From the NCBI RefSeq assembly GCF_017814275.1, contig NZ_JAGIYQ010000001.1, positions 281,515 to 345,514 of the forward strand: a DNA stretch of 64,000 nt, written 5' to 3'. This document shows, piece by piece, positions 53,024 through 62,643 of this stretch. A program made the position numbers and the translations under genes. The notes under the pieces were generated by a model that worked only from the letters and a program-made list of their open reading frames with translations, was not told the origin of the DNA and did no database searches. Positions within the stretch are counted from its first letter, which is position 1; each line of letters starts with the position of its first letter. This stretch comes from Gottfriedia endophytica. Lineage in GTDB: Bacteria > Bacillota > Bacilli > Bacillales > Bacillaceae_G.

Positions 53024-54462
53024 TAAATCAAAGTCTTCAATTCATTCTCATTACCAAAACGAAGTATATCAAAATAAGGTTTTGGACCTGGAGTAACTTT
53101 TAATAAAATTTTTGTAAGCAACGCTTTTTCTAATCGGTTGATATGCTCATTTTTTACACCCATTACTAATTCAGCAACTTCTTTTGAACATTCTACCAAC
53201 ACTGCCTCATAATCACTTGTGGACATTTCCCATAATTTTCTCTCTAGCTCAAATGCAATTTGATCAGCGGTCTTCACCAACCCAAGTCCACTACATGTTT
53301 CACAAGGTTGATAAGTTGCTTGTAAAATTGACTGTGAAGTTCTCTTTCTAGTCATTTCAAGTAATCCAAGCTGAGTAAAATGAAAGACTTTTGTCAATAC
53401 GCGATCATTTTTTAAAGAATTGATTAATTCATTTCGAACAGCATCTTGATCTTTTTTAGAGGACATATTAATAAAATCAATTACGATCATTCCACCAATA
53501 TCACGAACCATCAATTGTCTTGCAATTTCAGCAGCTGCAAGCATATTCGTCTCGAAAGCACTAATTTGTTGATTGTGTTTACCAATAAATTTACCCGTAT
53601 TCACATCAATAACTGTCATAGCTTCAGTAGATTCAATTACTAAAAAGGCTCCGTTTTTTAACCAAACATGTTTATGTTGAGAACGATTGATTTGCTCCTG
53701 AACTTTCATTGCATCAAAAATATTTTCTTTACCTGTATAGCTTTTACATGAAACACTATTTTTAAAGCGTTGATCTAATTGTTCTATTGAGTCAGTTATG
53801 ATTTCATCGATTGTATGGAAAGGATGTTCCTTACTAACTTTGTTCCATATCGAGTTCGTTTCCCAAACTAGTTGAACTTTGGCTTGTTTAATTGTTGAAA
53901 AGCTGGAAAATTCTTCTTTCAAACACTCTAGTTCTTTTATTATCTCGCTTTCTTTTGCATCATTACATGAAGATCTGAAAATAATACCTTGTTCCTTACT
54001 TAATTCATTTCTTCCAAGTTGATATAATTTATTTCGTTTCTGTTCAGATTGAATTTTTTTTGAAACAGCAACCATTGAACCGTTCGGCAAATATACGATA
54101 AAGTCGCCAGTTAATTCGATGTTAGTCGTTAATTTAGCCCCTTTTTCATCAAAAGGATCTTTCATTACCTGTACTAGAATATATTGGCCTTTTTGAAATT
54201 GGGATCTCATTTGATTTACTTTTGCCGGATGTTTCCCTTCAATCGTATCTTCAAAACGAAGAAAGCCATTTTTCTCTAACCCAATATTTACAAATATAGC
54301 ATTCATTTTTGGAAGAATATCTTCAATTCTACCGATATACATGTTACCAACTACTGATGAGCGTCCCTCGGATGAATACCATTGAACAAGTTCTTCATTT
54401 TCTAATACTGCAATTCTCTTTTCAGTCTGTTTACAATTAATTATTATCTTCTTCAACTTCAT
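53023..54462 (-). CDS. rng: Ribonuclease E/G family endoribonuclease
   Basis: Single-strand endoribonuclease for RNA decay or rRNA processing. 479 aa, RNase G-like without a C-terminal scaffold. S1-like domain near 37-125; catalytic metal ligands D286 (VIDVNTG) and D329 (VIDFINM), zinc link CETC at 387-390. Spacing D-43-D-58-C equals that of E. coli RNase E (303, 346, 404). B. subtilis lacks this enzyme and relies on RNase Y, but several other Bacillaceae have it at this place. Ends exactly at a family A repeat. Confidence 0.94.
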   Translation of the reverse strand: MKLKKIIINCKQTEKRIAVLENEELVQWYSSEGRSSVVGNMYIGRIEDILPKMNAIFVNIGLEKNGFLRFEDTIEGKHPAKVNQMRSQFQKGQYILVQVMKDPFDEKGAKLTTNIELTGDFIVYLPNGSMVAVSKKIQSEQKRNKLYQLGRNELSKEQGIIFRSSCNDAKESEIIKELECLKEEFSSFSTIKQAKVQLVWETNSIWNKVSKEHPFHTIDEIITDSIEQLDQRFKNSVSCKSYTGKENIFDAMKVQEQINRSQHKHVWLKNGAFLVIESTEAMTVIDVNTGKFIGKHNQQISAFETNMLAAAEIARQLMVRDIGGMIVIDFINMSSKKDQDAVRNELINSLKNDRVLTKVFHFTQLGLLEMTRKRTSQSILQATYQPCETCSGLGLVKTADQIAFELERKLWEMSTSDYEAVLVECSKEVAELVMGVKNEHINRLEKALLTKILLKVTPGPKPYFDILRFGNENELKTLI

Positions 54463-54502
54463 CTTCCTTACTTTTTTCTCTTATCATATTTTATTGACAA
54501 AA

Positions 54503-54541
54503 ACAAAAAAAAGCTAGTCAGATTGTTTAACTGACTAGTTC
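54503..54541 (-). terminator. Terminator overlapping the spoIVFB stop
   Basis: AACTAGTCAG and CTGACTAGCT on the minus strand pair around a 10-nt loop, followed by TTTTTTT. Confidence 0.87.
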
Positions 54542-55387
54542 TTCCATAGTTGAAGTTACTCTTTTTTCAGTAAAATAAGCATGAAGAAGTTCGTTTTCAT
54601 CTAATGTCATTTGATTTTTTGGGTTTGTACTAAACACCACATTATGCTTGTATCCTTTTTGAAACCTTGAAAATACTTCGTAAAGCTTCATGTCCTTACT
54701 TACATTGATTGATTTAATTTTTTGAATATAAGCTTTCTTACCATAAAAACGCTCCATTAAAAAACGGATCATAATGAAATGACGATGTTTCCATTCCATT
54801 AGCAAAGAAACGAACAAGAAACTAATACATACCCAAGCTGTTAAATTTACAGGCTGGAGTAAAAGTGTAAAAAAAACACCTAAAAACAGAAAAATGAATG
54901 AGCAATATAAATTGACCTCATGTGCTTTTGCAAAAGGAAAAATAAGTAGAAATAATTGATAAAGAATCTTCCCACCATCAAGTGGCCAGATGGGAAAAAG
55001 ATTAAAACAAAGTATACAAAGATTATGAAATAAAAATAGCTCATATAAATTTTGTGGTAAAATACTAATTTTATAAAGAAAAAATGCAGCTAAATAGAGA
55101 AGAAAATGTTGAAATGGTCCTGCAATCGTTACTAAAAATTCCTCAAGTAATGGCCTATTCCCATGCTCATCTAAGTCAACAACACCACCAAAAGGTAATA
55201 AAACAACTTTATTTATTCGCCAGTTAAAAAATGTTGCAACTAAAGCATGCCCTAATTCATGTACAAATATAATAATCGTTAAGAAAATAACGGACCAAAA
55301 GCTTGCAGTAATTAATCCAATCCCTGCAATTAACCAATATAAGGGGTGAATTTTAATTTTCGTAAATAGAGCGCTCCATTTATTCAA
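54527..55387 (-). CDS. spoIVFB: Site-2 intramembrane metalloprotease SpoIVFB
   Basis: Processes pro-sigma-K in the outer forespore membrane. 286 aa, six predicted helices plus a cytoplasmic CBS-like domain. Zinc ligands HELGH at 43-47 and D137 in FPIWPLDGGK are at the same numbers as in B. subtilis. It overlaps spoIVFA by 8 bases. BofC, which tunes its activation through SpoIVB, is encoded at 33.8 kb. Confidence 0.96.
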   Translation of the reverse strand: MNKWSALFTKIKIHPLYWLIAGIGLITASFWSVIFLTIIIFVHELGHALVATFFNWRINKVVLLPFGGVVDLDEHGNRPLLEEFLVTIAGPFQHFLLYLAAFFLYKISILPQNLYELFLFHNLCILCFNLFPIWPLDGGKILYQLFLLIFPFAKAHEVNLYCSFIFLFLGVFFTLLLQPVNLTAWVCISFLFVSLLMEWKHRHFIMIRFLMERFYGKKAYIQKIKSINVSKDMKLYEVFSRFQKGYKHNVVFSTNPKNQMTLDENELLHAYFTEKRVTSTMEELVS

Positions 55388-56147
55388 ATGACATCACCTT
55401 TTTTGGATCGATAAAATGTTCTCCCATCTTAATGGCAAAATAGTAACTCCCATATTTGCCATCATCCGTAGTAGAAACTTTACCAATCACTTGTTTACTT
55501 TCTACTCTATCTGATACATTGACTTTCGCTTCTTTTAATTTCCCATACCAAGATTCCGAACCGTCAGCATGTTGAATAATAACGGTTTTCCCTAAAGAGT
55601 CTTTATTACCAACAAAAAGTACGACACCCTCTTTCATCGCTTCTACTTTTTGATTTTGATTCGTTTGGATAATAACGCCTTTTCCATCTATTTTAAAATT
55701 TTGAAGTACCTTTCCAGATGCAGGAACAGCTAAATTATCTTTCGAATTATGTGCTATATTTGTTTTATTTTTTTGGAATATTGCTAACGGAGATCCGAAA
55801 TGATTTTCATACCATTTTGTTGCAGAAGCAAACTGAAATTCCTGGCTAAATAGCTTCTGGATAACTGTATGTACTTTCCCTGACATTGGAGAATTACTCT
55901 TTAACACAATCGCTAAACATAGAACAATAATTGCAGAAAGTAAAAGTCGAATGAAAAAAGTCGATTTCTCATTTTGATTGTTTCCTTGCTTTTCAACCAA
56001 ATCATCATATGAATAGGTAAATCCATCACTTTCATTTAATTCTGGAATAACTGTTTTGCTATTTCTTTGTTCATTTTTCTGCCACTTGGATTCCATTTCT
56101 CTTCGCTTTAAGATTCGTTTTCTCACGTCCTCTATACGTTTACTCAT
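55380..56147 (-). CDS. spoIVFA: SpoIVFA, inhibitor and anchor of SpoIVFB
   Basis: Single-pass membrane protein that holds SpoIVFB and BofA together and is cleaved by SpoIVB. 255 aa: basic N-terminal region (MSKRIEDVRKRILKRREMES), a TM helix (FFIRLLLSAIIVLCLAIVLK) and an extracytoplasmic LytM-like domain (GKGVIIQTNQNQKVEAMKEG, then VIIQHADGSESWYGKLKEAK) with no complete zinc site. Start: the ATG at 56145-56147, ten bases after GAGGAG, is preferred over 56195. Confidence 0.93.
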   Translation of the reverse strand: MSKRIEDVRKRILKRREMESKWQKNEQRNSKTVIPELNESDGFTYSYDDLVEKQGNNQNEKSTFFIRLLLSAIIVLCLAIVLKSNSPMSGKVHTVIQKLFSQEFQFASATKWYENHFGSPLAIFQKNKTNIAHNSKDNLAVPASGKVLQNFKIDGKGVIIQTNQNQKVEAMKEGVVLFVGNKDSLGKTVIIQHADGSESWYGKLKEAKVNVSDRVESKQVIGKVSTTDDGKYGSYYFAIKMGEHFIDPKKVMSFE

Positions 56148-56245
56148 CTTAATCATTCTCCTCGTCCAACTTATTGTTACATTTATTGTATGCAATATAT
56201 GGACAACTTATGACTTAGGGTAAAACACATAGATTATTATTTTTT

Positions 56246-56467
56246 TGTTGTTTTCATATACATTGTTGCTATTTAGAATGCGTTAGTTGATTACAATTCC
56301 AGGATGCTCCCTTTCCTTGGGGCGTGAGCTGAGCCTCCTCGTCGCTATCGCTCCTGCGGGGTCTCAGCCTTCCCGCTATTCCCACAGGAGTCTCGCACCT
56401 TCCATTGCAATCAACTTTTGACTTTAAAATTAATAATCTCAAAAACAACAATCTTTAGAAAAGAGCC
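56246..56467 (+). repeat. Family A MITE-like repeat, long copy
   Basis: Left end TTGTTGTTTTCATATACATTG-type (first bases changed), right end CAATCTTTAGAAAAGAGCC. Between minD and spoIVFA. Confidence 0.84.
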
Positions 56468-56473
56468 TATTTT

Positions 56474-56550
56474 CTTGTCTATTTTCGTAAACTTTGTTGT
56501 TATTTTAGACAATGAGATAATTTAACAGAAACAACAGTCTTTTAGAAAAG
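56474..56550 (+). repeat. Family A repeat, short derivative next to the long copy
   Basis: TATTTTCGTAAACTTTGTTG at the left and ACAACAGTCTTTTAGAAAAG then TGC at the right, with a centre of about 30 bp. In direct tandem with the copy at 56246. Confidence 0.65.
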
Positions 56551-56599
56551 TGCTATTTAGTATGGTCTGATACATTACATTTATTCTTTAAATAAATCT

Positions 56600-56699
56600 A
56601 ATAAAAAAGTGCATGTCCTCTTTGACTTCTACGAAAAATAGTAAGAACTAATCTTACAGAATTTCGAAGTTATCTTTAAAAGACATACACTTTTTTACA
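56600..56699 (-). terminator. Long hairpin terminator after minD
   Basis: AAAAAAGTGTATGTCTTT and AAGAGGACATGCACTTTTTT arms on the minus strand enclose an inner AACTTCG/CGTAGAAGT stem; ends in TTTTTT. Confidence 0.75.
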
Positions 56700-56711
56700 A
56701 AATATATTTTA

Positions 56712-57506
56712 TTATTTAATTCCAAATAATTTTTTTACTTTAAAGAAAATGCTTTTTTCAGTTTCTAAAGATTGCAAAGGTACAGATTCACCTAAAACTC
56801 TTCTAGCAATATTACGATAAGCTAAAGAAGCTTTGGAATTTGGATTCATTGCAACTGGCTCACCAGTATTTGTCGCCTTTATTACAGACTCATCATCTTG
56901 AACGATTCCTAACAAATCAATAGCAAGTGTAGAAGTGATATCATCTACATCTAAACTATCTCCGGCTTCCATCATATGACTACGAATTCGATTAATTACT
57001 AGTTTAGGAGCTTCAATATCTTCTTTTTCTAGCAACCCAATAATTCGATCAGCATCACGAACAGAAGAAACTTCTGGAGTCGTAACGACGATTGCTTTAT
57101 CTGCCCCAGCTACAGCATTTTTATAGCCTTGTTCAATACCTGCTGGACAATCTATTAAAATATAATCATATTCTTTTTTAAGCTCATCGATTAGTGTCTT
57201 CATTTGTTCTGGCGAAACGGCAGTTTTATCACTTGTCTGTGCAGCTGGAAGTAAGTATAAACATTCAAATCTTTTATCTTTAATTAAGGCTTGATGTGTT
57301 TTACAACGTCCCTCTACAACATCTACTAAATCATATACAATTCGATTTTCAAGCCCCATAACAACATCGAGGTTACGTAATCCAATATCTGTATCAATTA
57401 AACATACTTTTTTACCAAACATTGCTAAAGCTGTTCCTAAATTTGCTGATGTTGTTGTTTTACCAACTCCACCCTTACCTGATGTAATGACAATTGCCTC
57501 TCCCAC
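56712..57506 (-). CDS. minD: Septum-site-determining ATPase MinD
   Basis: Membrane-cycling ATPase that recruits MinC to keep division off the poles. 264 aa. Deviant Walker A GKGGVGKTT at 10-18, switch regions LIDTDIGLRNLDVVMGLENR and LIDCPAGIEQGYKNAV, and C-terminal amphipathic membrane-targeting helix EKSIFFKVKKLFGIK. 2 bp after minC. Confidence 0.97.
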   Translation of the reverse strand: MGEAIVITSGKGGVGKTTTSANLGTALAMFGKKVCLIDTDIGLRNLDVVMGLENRIVYDLVDVVEGRCKTHQALIKDKRFECLYLLPAAQTSDKTAVSPEQMKTLIDELKKEYDYILIDCPAGIEQGYKNAVAGADKAIVVTTPEVSSVRDADRIIGLLEKEDIEAPKLVINRIRSHMMEAGDSLDVDDITSTLAIDLLGIVQDDESVIKATNTGEPVAMNPNSKASLAYRNIARRVLGESVPLQSLETEKSIFFKVKKLFGIK

Positions 57507-57508
57507 AG

Positions 57509-58204
57509 TTACATCATGCCCCTTTCTAACCTTGTCAAACTAGGTCTAAGATGAGTAAGAAGTTGAATTCGCTCAACAATGATTTGGTCCTGCTTATTTA
57601 CATATGCACATTCCATTTCATTGCCCTCTTCACTATAATATTCTTTATAGTTGTCTGGTGCACGATTCATCGTGTCACTAATTCTTAGTTGCATTGGTTT
57701 CATTATTGATGCAGCAATAATTGCTTCTTTATTTCCAAAGAATCCTGCATGAGCAGTTCCCCGAAGTGCACCCATTATAAAAATATTACCATCTGCGATG
57801 ACTGTTCCACCAGGATTGACATCACCAATCAATAACAAGTCTCCTTTAACTTGAAGGACTTGTCCAGAACGAATCATTCTGCAGACAGGTACTATTTCTT
57901 CTTTTTTAAGCCATTCTAATGCTTGTTTTCTTGATACAACATTACTATTAATCGTATCAACAACTAAATTATTCTTTTTTCTTACTAAATCTCGAATTTC
58001 TTCCTCTTGTTCATTAGTTAAATAACGATTACCAATTTGTAAGTGGACCGCTATAAGCGGTGAATCGTTATTCTCAAATAAATCAGTGGATAAACGTTCT
58101 TCGATTTCTGCAATTAACACTTGAAAAGAACAAGTATCATCGAGATGCAATGTTAAACCATCTTTTGTTCCCTTTATTGTAACATACTGCTGCTTCTGTT
58201 CCAT
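57509..58204 (-). CDS. minC: Septum-site-determining inhibitor MinC
   Basis: FtsZ-assembly inhibitor activated by MinD. 231 aa: N-terminal FtsZ-interacting domain ([20 protein letters not shown]) and C-terminal beta-helix ([20 protein letters not shown], then [20 protein letters not shown]), the MinD-binding and dimer part. Follows mreD, precedes minD. Confidence 0.95.
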   Translation of the reverse strand: MEQKQQYVTIKGTKDGLTLHLDDTCSFQVLIAEIEERLSTDLFENNDSPLIAVHLQIGNRYLTNEQEEEIRDLVRKKNNLVVDTINSNVVSRKQALEWLKKEEIVPVCRMIRSGQVLQVKGDLLLIGDVNPGGTVIADGNIFIMGALRGTAHAGFFGNKEAIIAASIMKPMQLRISDTMNRAPDNYKEYYSEEGNEMECAYVNKQDQIIVERIQLLTHLRPSLTRLERGMM

Positions 58205-58254
58205 GATTTGTGTTCACCCCGAATGTATTATTCGACATACATACATAAATTCCT

Positions 58255-58773
58255 CTAATTTTCTTCTTTTTTTTCTTTTAAACCTTTTAAAAATGAAGAA
58301 AGAGGATATGCAGCAAATAATAATACAACCCCATTTAAAATTAATGTAGGTATTAAACGTTGTATCATAAAAAAGGAGTTATTCATAGTCGTATATCCGA
58401 AAAGATAATTTAAACCATAAACTGAATACTCAAGAGCTGCCGTCCATATTAACGCTAATAAACTTTTAACAAAAAGATTTGCATATAACATTTTCATTAC
58501 CTGACTATTTAGGAAAATAAAAAGCGGGAAACACCCTAAATAGATTCCAATTATTTCAGTGTTGACGATATCAAATAGTAATCCGAAAATTGCACCATAA
58601 ATAAGCCCTAATTTTGCATCATAATATAGAGCAATAAATATTAGGCCAATAAAAAGAAAATGAGGTACAATAATCGTTTGAGTCCCATATAACATAGGTG
58701 AAATAATTGTTTCAAACATATTTTCCGAAATTAATAAAAGAGACAAAAGAAGAGGAAGTATATACTTATTCAT
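58255..58773 (-). CDS. mreD: Rod shape-determining protein MreD
   Basis: Integral membrane subunit of the elongasome. 172 aa, about five helices, with LIFIALYYDAKLGLIYGAIF and GLLFDIVNTEIIGIYLGCFP as the family core. Overlaps nothing; begins 1 bp after mreC and is followed by minC. Confidence 0.93.
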   Translation of the reverse strand: MNKYILPLLLSLLLISENMFETIISPMLYGTQTIIVPHFLFIGLIFIALYYDAKLGLIYGAIFGLLFDIVNTEIIGIYLGCFPLFIFLNSQVMKMLYANLFVKSLLALIWTAALEYSVYGLNYLFGYTTMNNSFFMIQRLIPTLILNGVVLLFAAYPLSSFLKGLKEKKEEN

Positions 58774-58774
58774 T

Positions 58775-59635
58775 TTACTTCCCCTCTCCAGTCTTCAAGT
58801 CATGAATCGTACTTTTTGCAACAATTACATGATTTATATCGTCAAAATCAGCTAGAGGTTTAACGTAAGCAGTCTGAGTCAATCCATATTCATCGCGTTC
58901 AACTTTTGTGACAGTACCTATAGGTAAACCGTCTGGGAAAACTCCACCTAAACCTGAAGTTACAACAACTTGACCTTTTGTTACTTTAGCATTAGAAGGA
59001 ATTCTCTTAAGTAAAAGTGTTTGATTTTCAACATCGTATCCTTCAATCAGGCCATAAATATCTTTTGATTGCTGAATTTTAGCTGAAATTCGATTTGTTC
59101 GATCAGATGCACTTAATAGTTGAACTGTAGAAGTGAATTTTGAAACATGCTTAACTTTACCAATCAAACCTTTTGAAGTAATAACAGCCATATCCGCTTG
59201 AATTCCTGACGATTCCCCTTTATCAATTGTCACAATCTGTTGCCAATTATCAGGGTCACGAACAATAACAGTTGCTTCGATTGGATTATAAGCTTGAATA
59301 CTATTTTTAATGTTCAATAAATCTCTTAAATCTTTATTTTCTTTTTCATACGCTTTTTCTTTTACAGATAGTTCTACATAACGATCAAGTTTAGCTTTTA
59401 GTTGCTTATTTTCTTTATATGTATTTTGCAAATCAGACATATTGTCAAATAAACCCGCAATATATTGTGCGGGCTTATTGAAGATTTTTTCTGTCAAACT
59501 AACTGTGTCTTTTACAAATTTCTCAGGAAAAGAAAGTTTTCGATTACTATTTAGTGAATAACCAAGCAACACAACGAAAAGGATAATTGTCGCTAATATT
59601 ATCATTAATCGTTTGTTGTAAAAAAATTGTGGCAT
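58775..59635 (-). CDS. mreC: Rod shape-determining protein MreC
   Basis: Bitopic scaffold of the elongasome. 286 aa: N-terminal TM (LMIILATIILFVVLLGYSLN), coiled coil near 65-110 (NTYKENKQLKAKLDRYVELS), then two beta domains (VVTSGLGGVFPDGLPIGTVT). It lies between mreB and mreD. Confidence 0.95.
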   Translation of the reverse strand: MPQFFYNKRLMIILATIILFVVLLGYSLNSNRKLSFPEKFVKDTVSLTEKIFNKPAQYIAGLFDNMSDLQNTYKENKQLKAKLDRYVELSVKEKAYEKENKDLRDLLNIKNSIQAYNPIEATVIVRDPDNWQQIVTIDKGESSGIQADMAVITSKGLIGKVKHVSKFTSTVQLLSASDRTNRISAKIQQSKDIYGLIEGYDVENQTLLLKRIPSNAKVTKGQVVVTSGLGGVFPDGLPIGTVTKVERDEYGLTQTAYVKPLADFDDINHVIVAKSTIHDLKTGEGK

Positions 59636-59663
59636 ACTTACACCCTCTTATAACAATCCAACA

Positions 59664-60701
59664 TCAGTAACGATTGGAATTAGATTTATAGTTTTTCTTA
59701 AGCATATCAATATTATCTAATGCTTTTCCAGTACCAATCGCAACACAATCAAGAGGATCTTCCGCAACTATTACTGGCATATTTGTTTCCTGGCTAATCA
59801 CTTTATCTAAGTTGCGAAGTAAAGCTCCGCCACCAGTTAAAACAATACCACGATCCATAATATCTGCTGATAACTCTGGTGGTGTTTTTTCAAGAGTAGT
59901 TTTTACTGATTCAACAATTGCAGCAACTGTATCACTTAAAGCTTGAGCAATTTCTTCAGCATGAATTGTAATTGTTTTTGGTAATCCTGAAACAAGATCA
60001 CGACCTCTGATATCCATACTTGGGATACCTTCAGTTTGTCCAGCAGATCCAATTTCTAATTTCAATTGTTCTGCAGTGCGTTCACCAATTGCTAAATTGT
60101 AATGTTTTTTAATGTACTGGATGATTGAGTCGTCCATTTCATCTCCAGCTACTCGAATTGATTGACTTGTAACAATTCCACCTAATGAGATAATCGCTAC
60201 TTCAGTTGTTCCTCCACCAATATCGACAACCATACTACCAGTTGGTTCCATTACTGGTAAATTTGCTCCAATTGCTGCTGCAAATGGCTCTTCAATTAAA
60301 AACGCATCACGTGCCCCTGCTTGTCTAGTTGCATCGATTACTGCTCTTCTCTCAACTGCAGTAATTCCTGATGGTACACAAACCATAACATAAGGCTTTT
60401 TAGAGAAAAATCCATTGCTCTTTTGAGCTAATTGAATATAATGCTTCATCATAATAGCAGTCGTTTCAAAATCTGCAATTACTCCGTCTTTCATCGGACG
60501 AAGAGCTACAACATTCCCTGGAGTACGTCCAATCATATTTTTAGCTGAACTACCTACTGCAACAATTTGTTTTGAATCAGTTTGTAAAGCAACTACAGAA
60601 GGTTCTCTAACAACTACACCTTTTCCTTTCAGATAAACAAGTGTATTTGCCGTACCTAAATCAATTCCTAAATCTTTTGTAAAACCGCCTAATCCTAACA
60701 T
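59664..60701 (-). CDS. mreB: Actin-like cell-shape protein MreB
   Basis: Membrane-associated actin homologue guiding lateral wall synthesis. 345 aa. Phosphate 1 loop [17 protein letters not shown], phosphate 2 [18 protein letters not shown], adenosine region [15 protein letters not shown]. Head of mreBCD-minCD. Confidence 0.98.
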   Translation of the reverse strand: MLGLGGFTKDLGIDLGTANTLVYLKGKGVVVREPSVVALQTDSKQIVAVGSSAKNMIGRTPGNVVALRPMKDGVIADFETTAIMMKHYIQLAQKSNGFFSKKPYVMVCVPSGITAVERRAVIDATRQAGARDAFLIEEPFAAAIGANLPVMEPTGSMVVDIGGGTTEVAIISLGGIVTSQSIRVAGDEMDDSIIQYIKKHYNLAIGERTAEQLKLEIGSAGQTEGIPSMDIRGRDLVSGLPKTITIHAEEIAQALSDTVAAIVESVKTTLEKTPPELSADIMDRGIVLTGGGALLRNLDKVISQETNMPVIVAEDPLDCVAIGTGKALDNIDMLKKNYKSNSNRY

Positions 60702-60853
60702 TTGTATCTTCCTTTCTAAAACAAAAAACTCATTCTTACTAAAATGTCATTATTTATATGATTTATGAACGTATTCATTTTTTAGCTTTTGTAATGAATC
60801 ATTTTTTATCCATAAACTATATTATAAAACAATTATTTAGATATGAATAGTCT

Positions 60854-61540
60854 TTATAAGTATCCTTTTTCTTTTAAACTAACATATTTGTGTTCACCAA
60901 TAATAATATGGTCCAACAATTCGATTCCAATAATTTTCCCACATTCAACAAGTCTCTTTGTTACATCAATATCTTCTCGACTTGGTGAGGGGTCTCCTGA
61001 GGGGTGATTATGCAAACAAATGATTGAAGCTGCTGATCGCCTGAACGCCTCTTTAAATACTTCTCTAGGGTGAACTATTGAGGCATTTAAACTACCAATA
61101 AAAATTGTTTCCCGTGCAATAATTTGATTTTTGGTATTTAAATATAAACAGACAAAATGCTCCTGTTGTAAAAAACGCATTTCATCCATCATGTATTTTG
61201 CACAATCGTCTGGACTCTTAATGCTATAACGATCTTCAAATTGAAGGCGATTTATTCTTTTGCCTAATTCAAAAGAAGCTATTAATTGAATGGCTTTAGT
61301 CACACCAATCCCTTTAATACTAATCATCTCTTCAATAGAGGCGTTCATAAGCATCCTTAATCCATCAAAGTGCTTTAAAATTTGATTAGATAATTGAAGT
61401 ACTGATTCATTCTTTGTCCCTGTACGTAAAATAATGGCAAGAAGTTCTTGTGTGGATAAACTTTCTGGACCATCATTTACTAAACGCTCCCTTGGACGGT
61501 CGTTCTTTTCATAATCTCTAATTAACATAGAGTTCGGCAA
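60854..61540 (-). CDS. radC: RadC-family JAB/MPN domain protein
   Basis: Protein with HhH DNA-binding part (SIEEMISIKGIGVTKAIQLI) and a JAB1/MPN metalloprotein-like domain with HNHPSGDPSPSREDID. Its role is unsettled; repair was once proposed. Start: a TTG at 61538-61540, five bases after AGGTGG, is the best-supported start (228 aa); the ATG at 61528 is too far from the site, and the GTG codons at 61544-61549 overlap it. Confidence 0.92.
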   Translation of the reverse strand: MPNSMLIRDYEKNDRPRERLVNDGPESLSTQELLAIILRTGTKNESVLQLSNQILKHFDGLRMLMNASIEEMISIKGIGVTKAIQLIASFELGKRINRLQFEDRYSIKSPDDCAKYMMDEMRFLQQEHFVCLYLNTKNQIIARETIFIGSLNASIVHPREVFKEAFRRSAASIICLHNHPSGDPSPSREDIDVTKRLVECGKIIGIELLDHIIIGEHKYVSLKEKGYL

Positions 61541-61562
61541 GAGCACCACCTCAATTTTAGAA

Positions 61563-62126
61563 TTAAATAATGTTTAATTTTCTTAATTGGCGGGCTAGCT
61601 GACTGATTGGTAAACCAACAACCGAATAATAGTCTCCTTCAATTTCTTTGACAAAGATTGCTCCAAAACCTTGTATACCATAAGAACCAGCTTTATCCAT
61701 AGGTTCTCCGGTTTGGATATAAGCATGAATTTCTTCGTCGGTTAATTGATAAAATGTCACTTTTGTACAGACATTAAAATTAGTAATTGTTCCTCTGCTC
61801 TGAATAGATACACCTGTATAAACTTCATGTGTATTTCCAGATAAAAGTGACAGCATTTTAAACGCATCATCTTCTGATGTTGGTTTACCTAATTTTTGTC
61901 CGCCGAGTGTAACAATCGTATCCGCACCAATTACAACACTATTCGTGTATTTACTGTATACATCAGTTGCTTTTTGTTCTGCAAGTTTCATAACTAACTC
62001 GGCTGGATGCATTGTTTGATCCATAATTTCTTCAACATCACTTTTACAAACTTCAAAGGAAATTTTCAATAAACTTAGTAATTCTTTTCGACGAGGAGAG
62101 GCAGAGGCTAGAATAATTTTTGTCAT
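61563..62126 (-). CDS. maf: Maf-family nucleotide pyrophosphatase
   Basis: Hydrolyses non-canonical or modified nucleoside triphosphates (dTTP/UTP type in Bacillus). 187 aa. ILASASPRRKELLSLLKISF at the N-terminus, catalytic GADTIVTLGGQKLGKP and MDKAGSYGIQGFGAIFVKEI. Starts 56 bp from the start-side of the family A region and precedes radC by 13 bp. Confidence 0.95.
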   Translation of the reverse strand: MTKIILASASPRRKELLSLLKISFEVCKSDVEEIMDQTMHPAELVMKLAEQKATDVYSKYTNSVVIGADTIVTLGGQKLGKPTSEDDAFKMLSLLSGNTHEVYTGVSIQSRGTITNFNVCTKVTFYQLTDEEIHAYIQTGEPMDKAGSYGIQGFGAIFVKEIEGDYYSVVGLPISQLARQLRKLNII

Positions 62127-62345
62127 AAAATCACCTATATCATTTGTTATTAAAAAGGAAGAATACTTTTGTATCCTACCTAAGAACTAATCATAACACA
62201 ATTTACTAAATTTCGATTTTGAACAACAAATATTTATAAAATTGTAATCAAACTGAAAGATTTTTTTAATTTTAGATTCCGCATGTTTTACAAAATTTAA
62301 TCTTTGTAAAGTAAATATTATCTTAAAATACCTTTTTTGTTATAT

Positions 62346-62573
62346 TTTGGTTTGCAAACTTTGTTGCTATTTAACAATGCGTTAAGTTGATTGGAGCGAA
62401 AGAAATGCTCGCTTTCCGTGGGGCGGGCGGTGAGCCTCCTCGTCGCTATCGCTCCTGCGGGGTCTCACCTGTCCCGCTGCTCCCACAGGAGTCTCGCACC
62501 TTCCGCTCCAATCAACTTCATTATCATCAGTTTCCCTTTAACAAAATCTTTTTAAAAACAACAATCTTTTATT
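62346..62573 (+). repeat. Family A MITE-like repeat, long copy with a 15-bp perfect inner stem
   Basis: AAGTTGATTGGAGCG and CGCTCCAATCAACTT close the core; the copy at 26177 has GGAACG/CGTTCC at the same place. Left end TTGGTTTGCAAACTTTGTTG is changed. With AT-rich flanks it fills the maf-spoIIB gap. Confidence 0.85.
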
Positions 62574-62605
62574 TTTGATGAAAATACAATTACAAAAGTA
62601 TCAAT

Positions 62606-62643
62606 TAAAAAAAAGTACACTTGTCCTATTTTACAAGTGTACT
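62606..62643 (-). terminator. Terminator overlapping the spoIIB stop
   Basis: AGTACACTTGT and ACAAGTGTACT pair around an 8-nt loop, followed on the minus strand by eight T. Confidence 0.9.
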
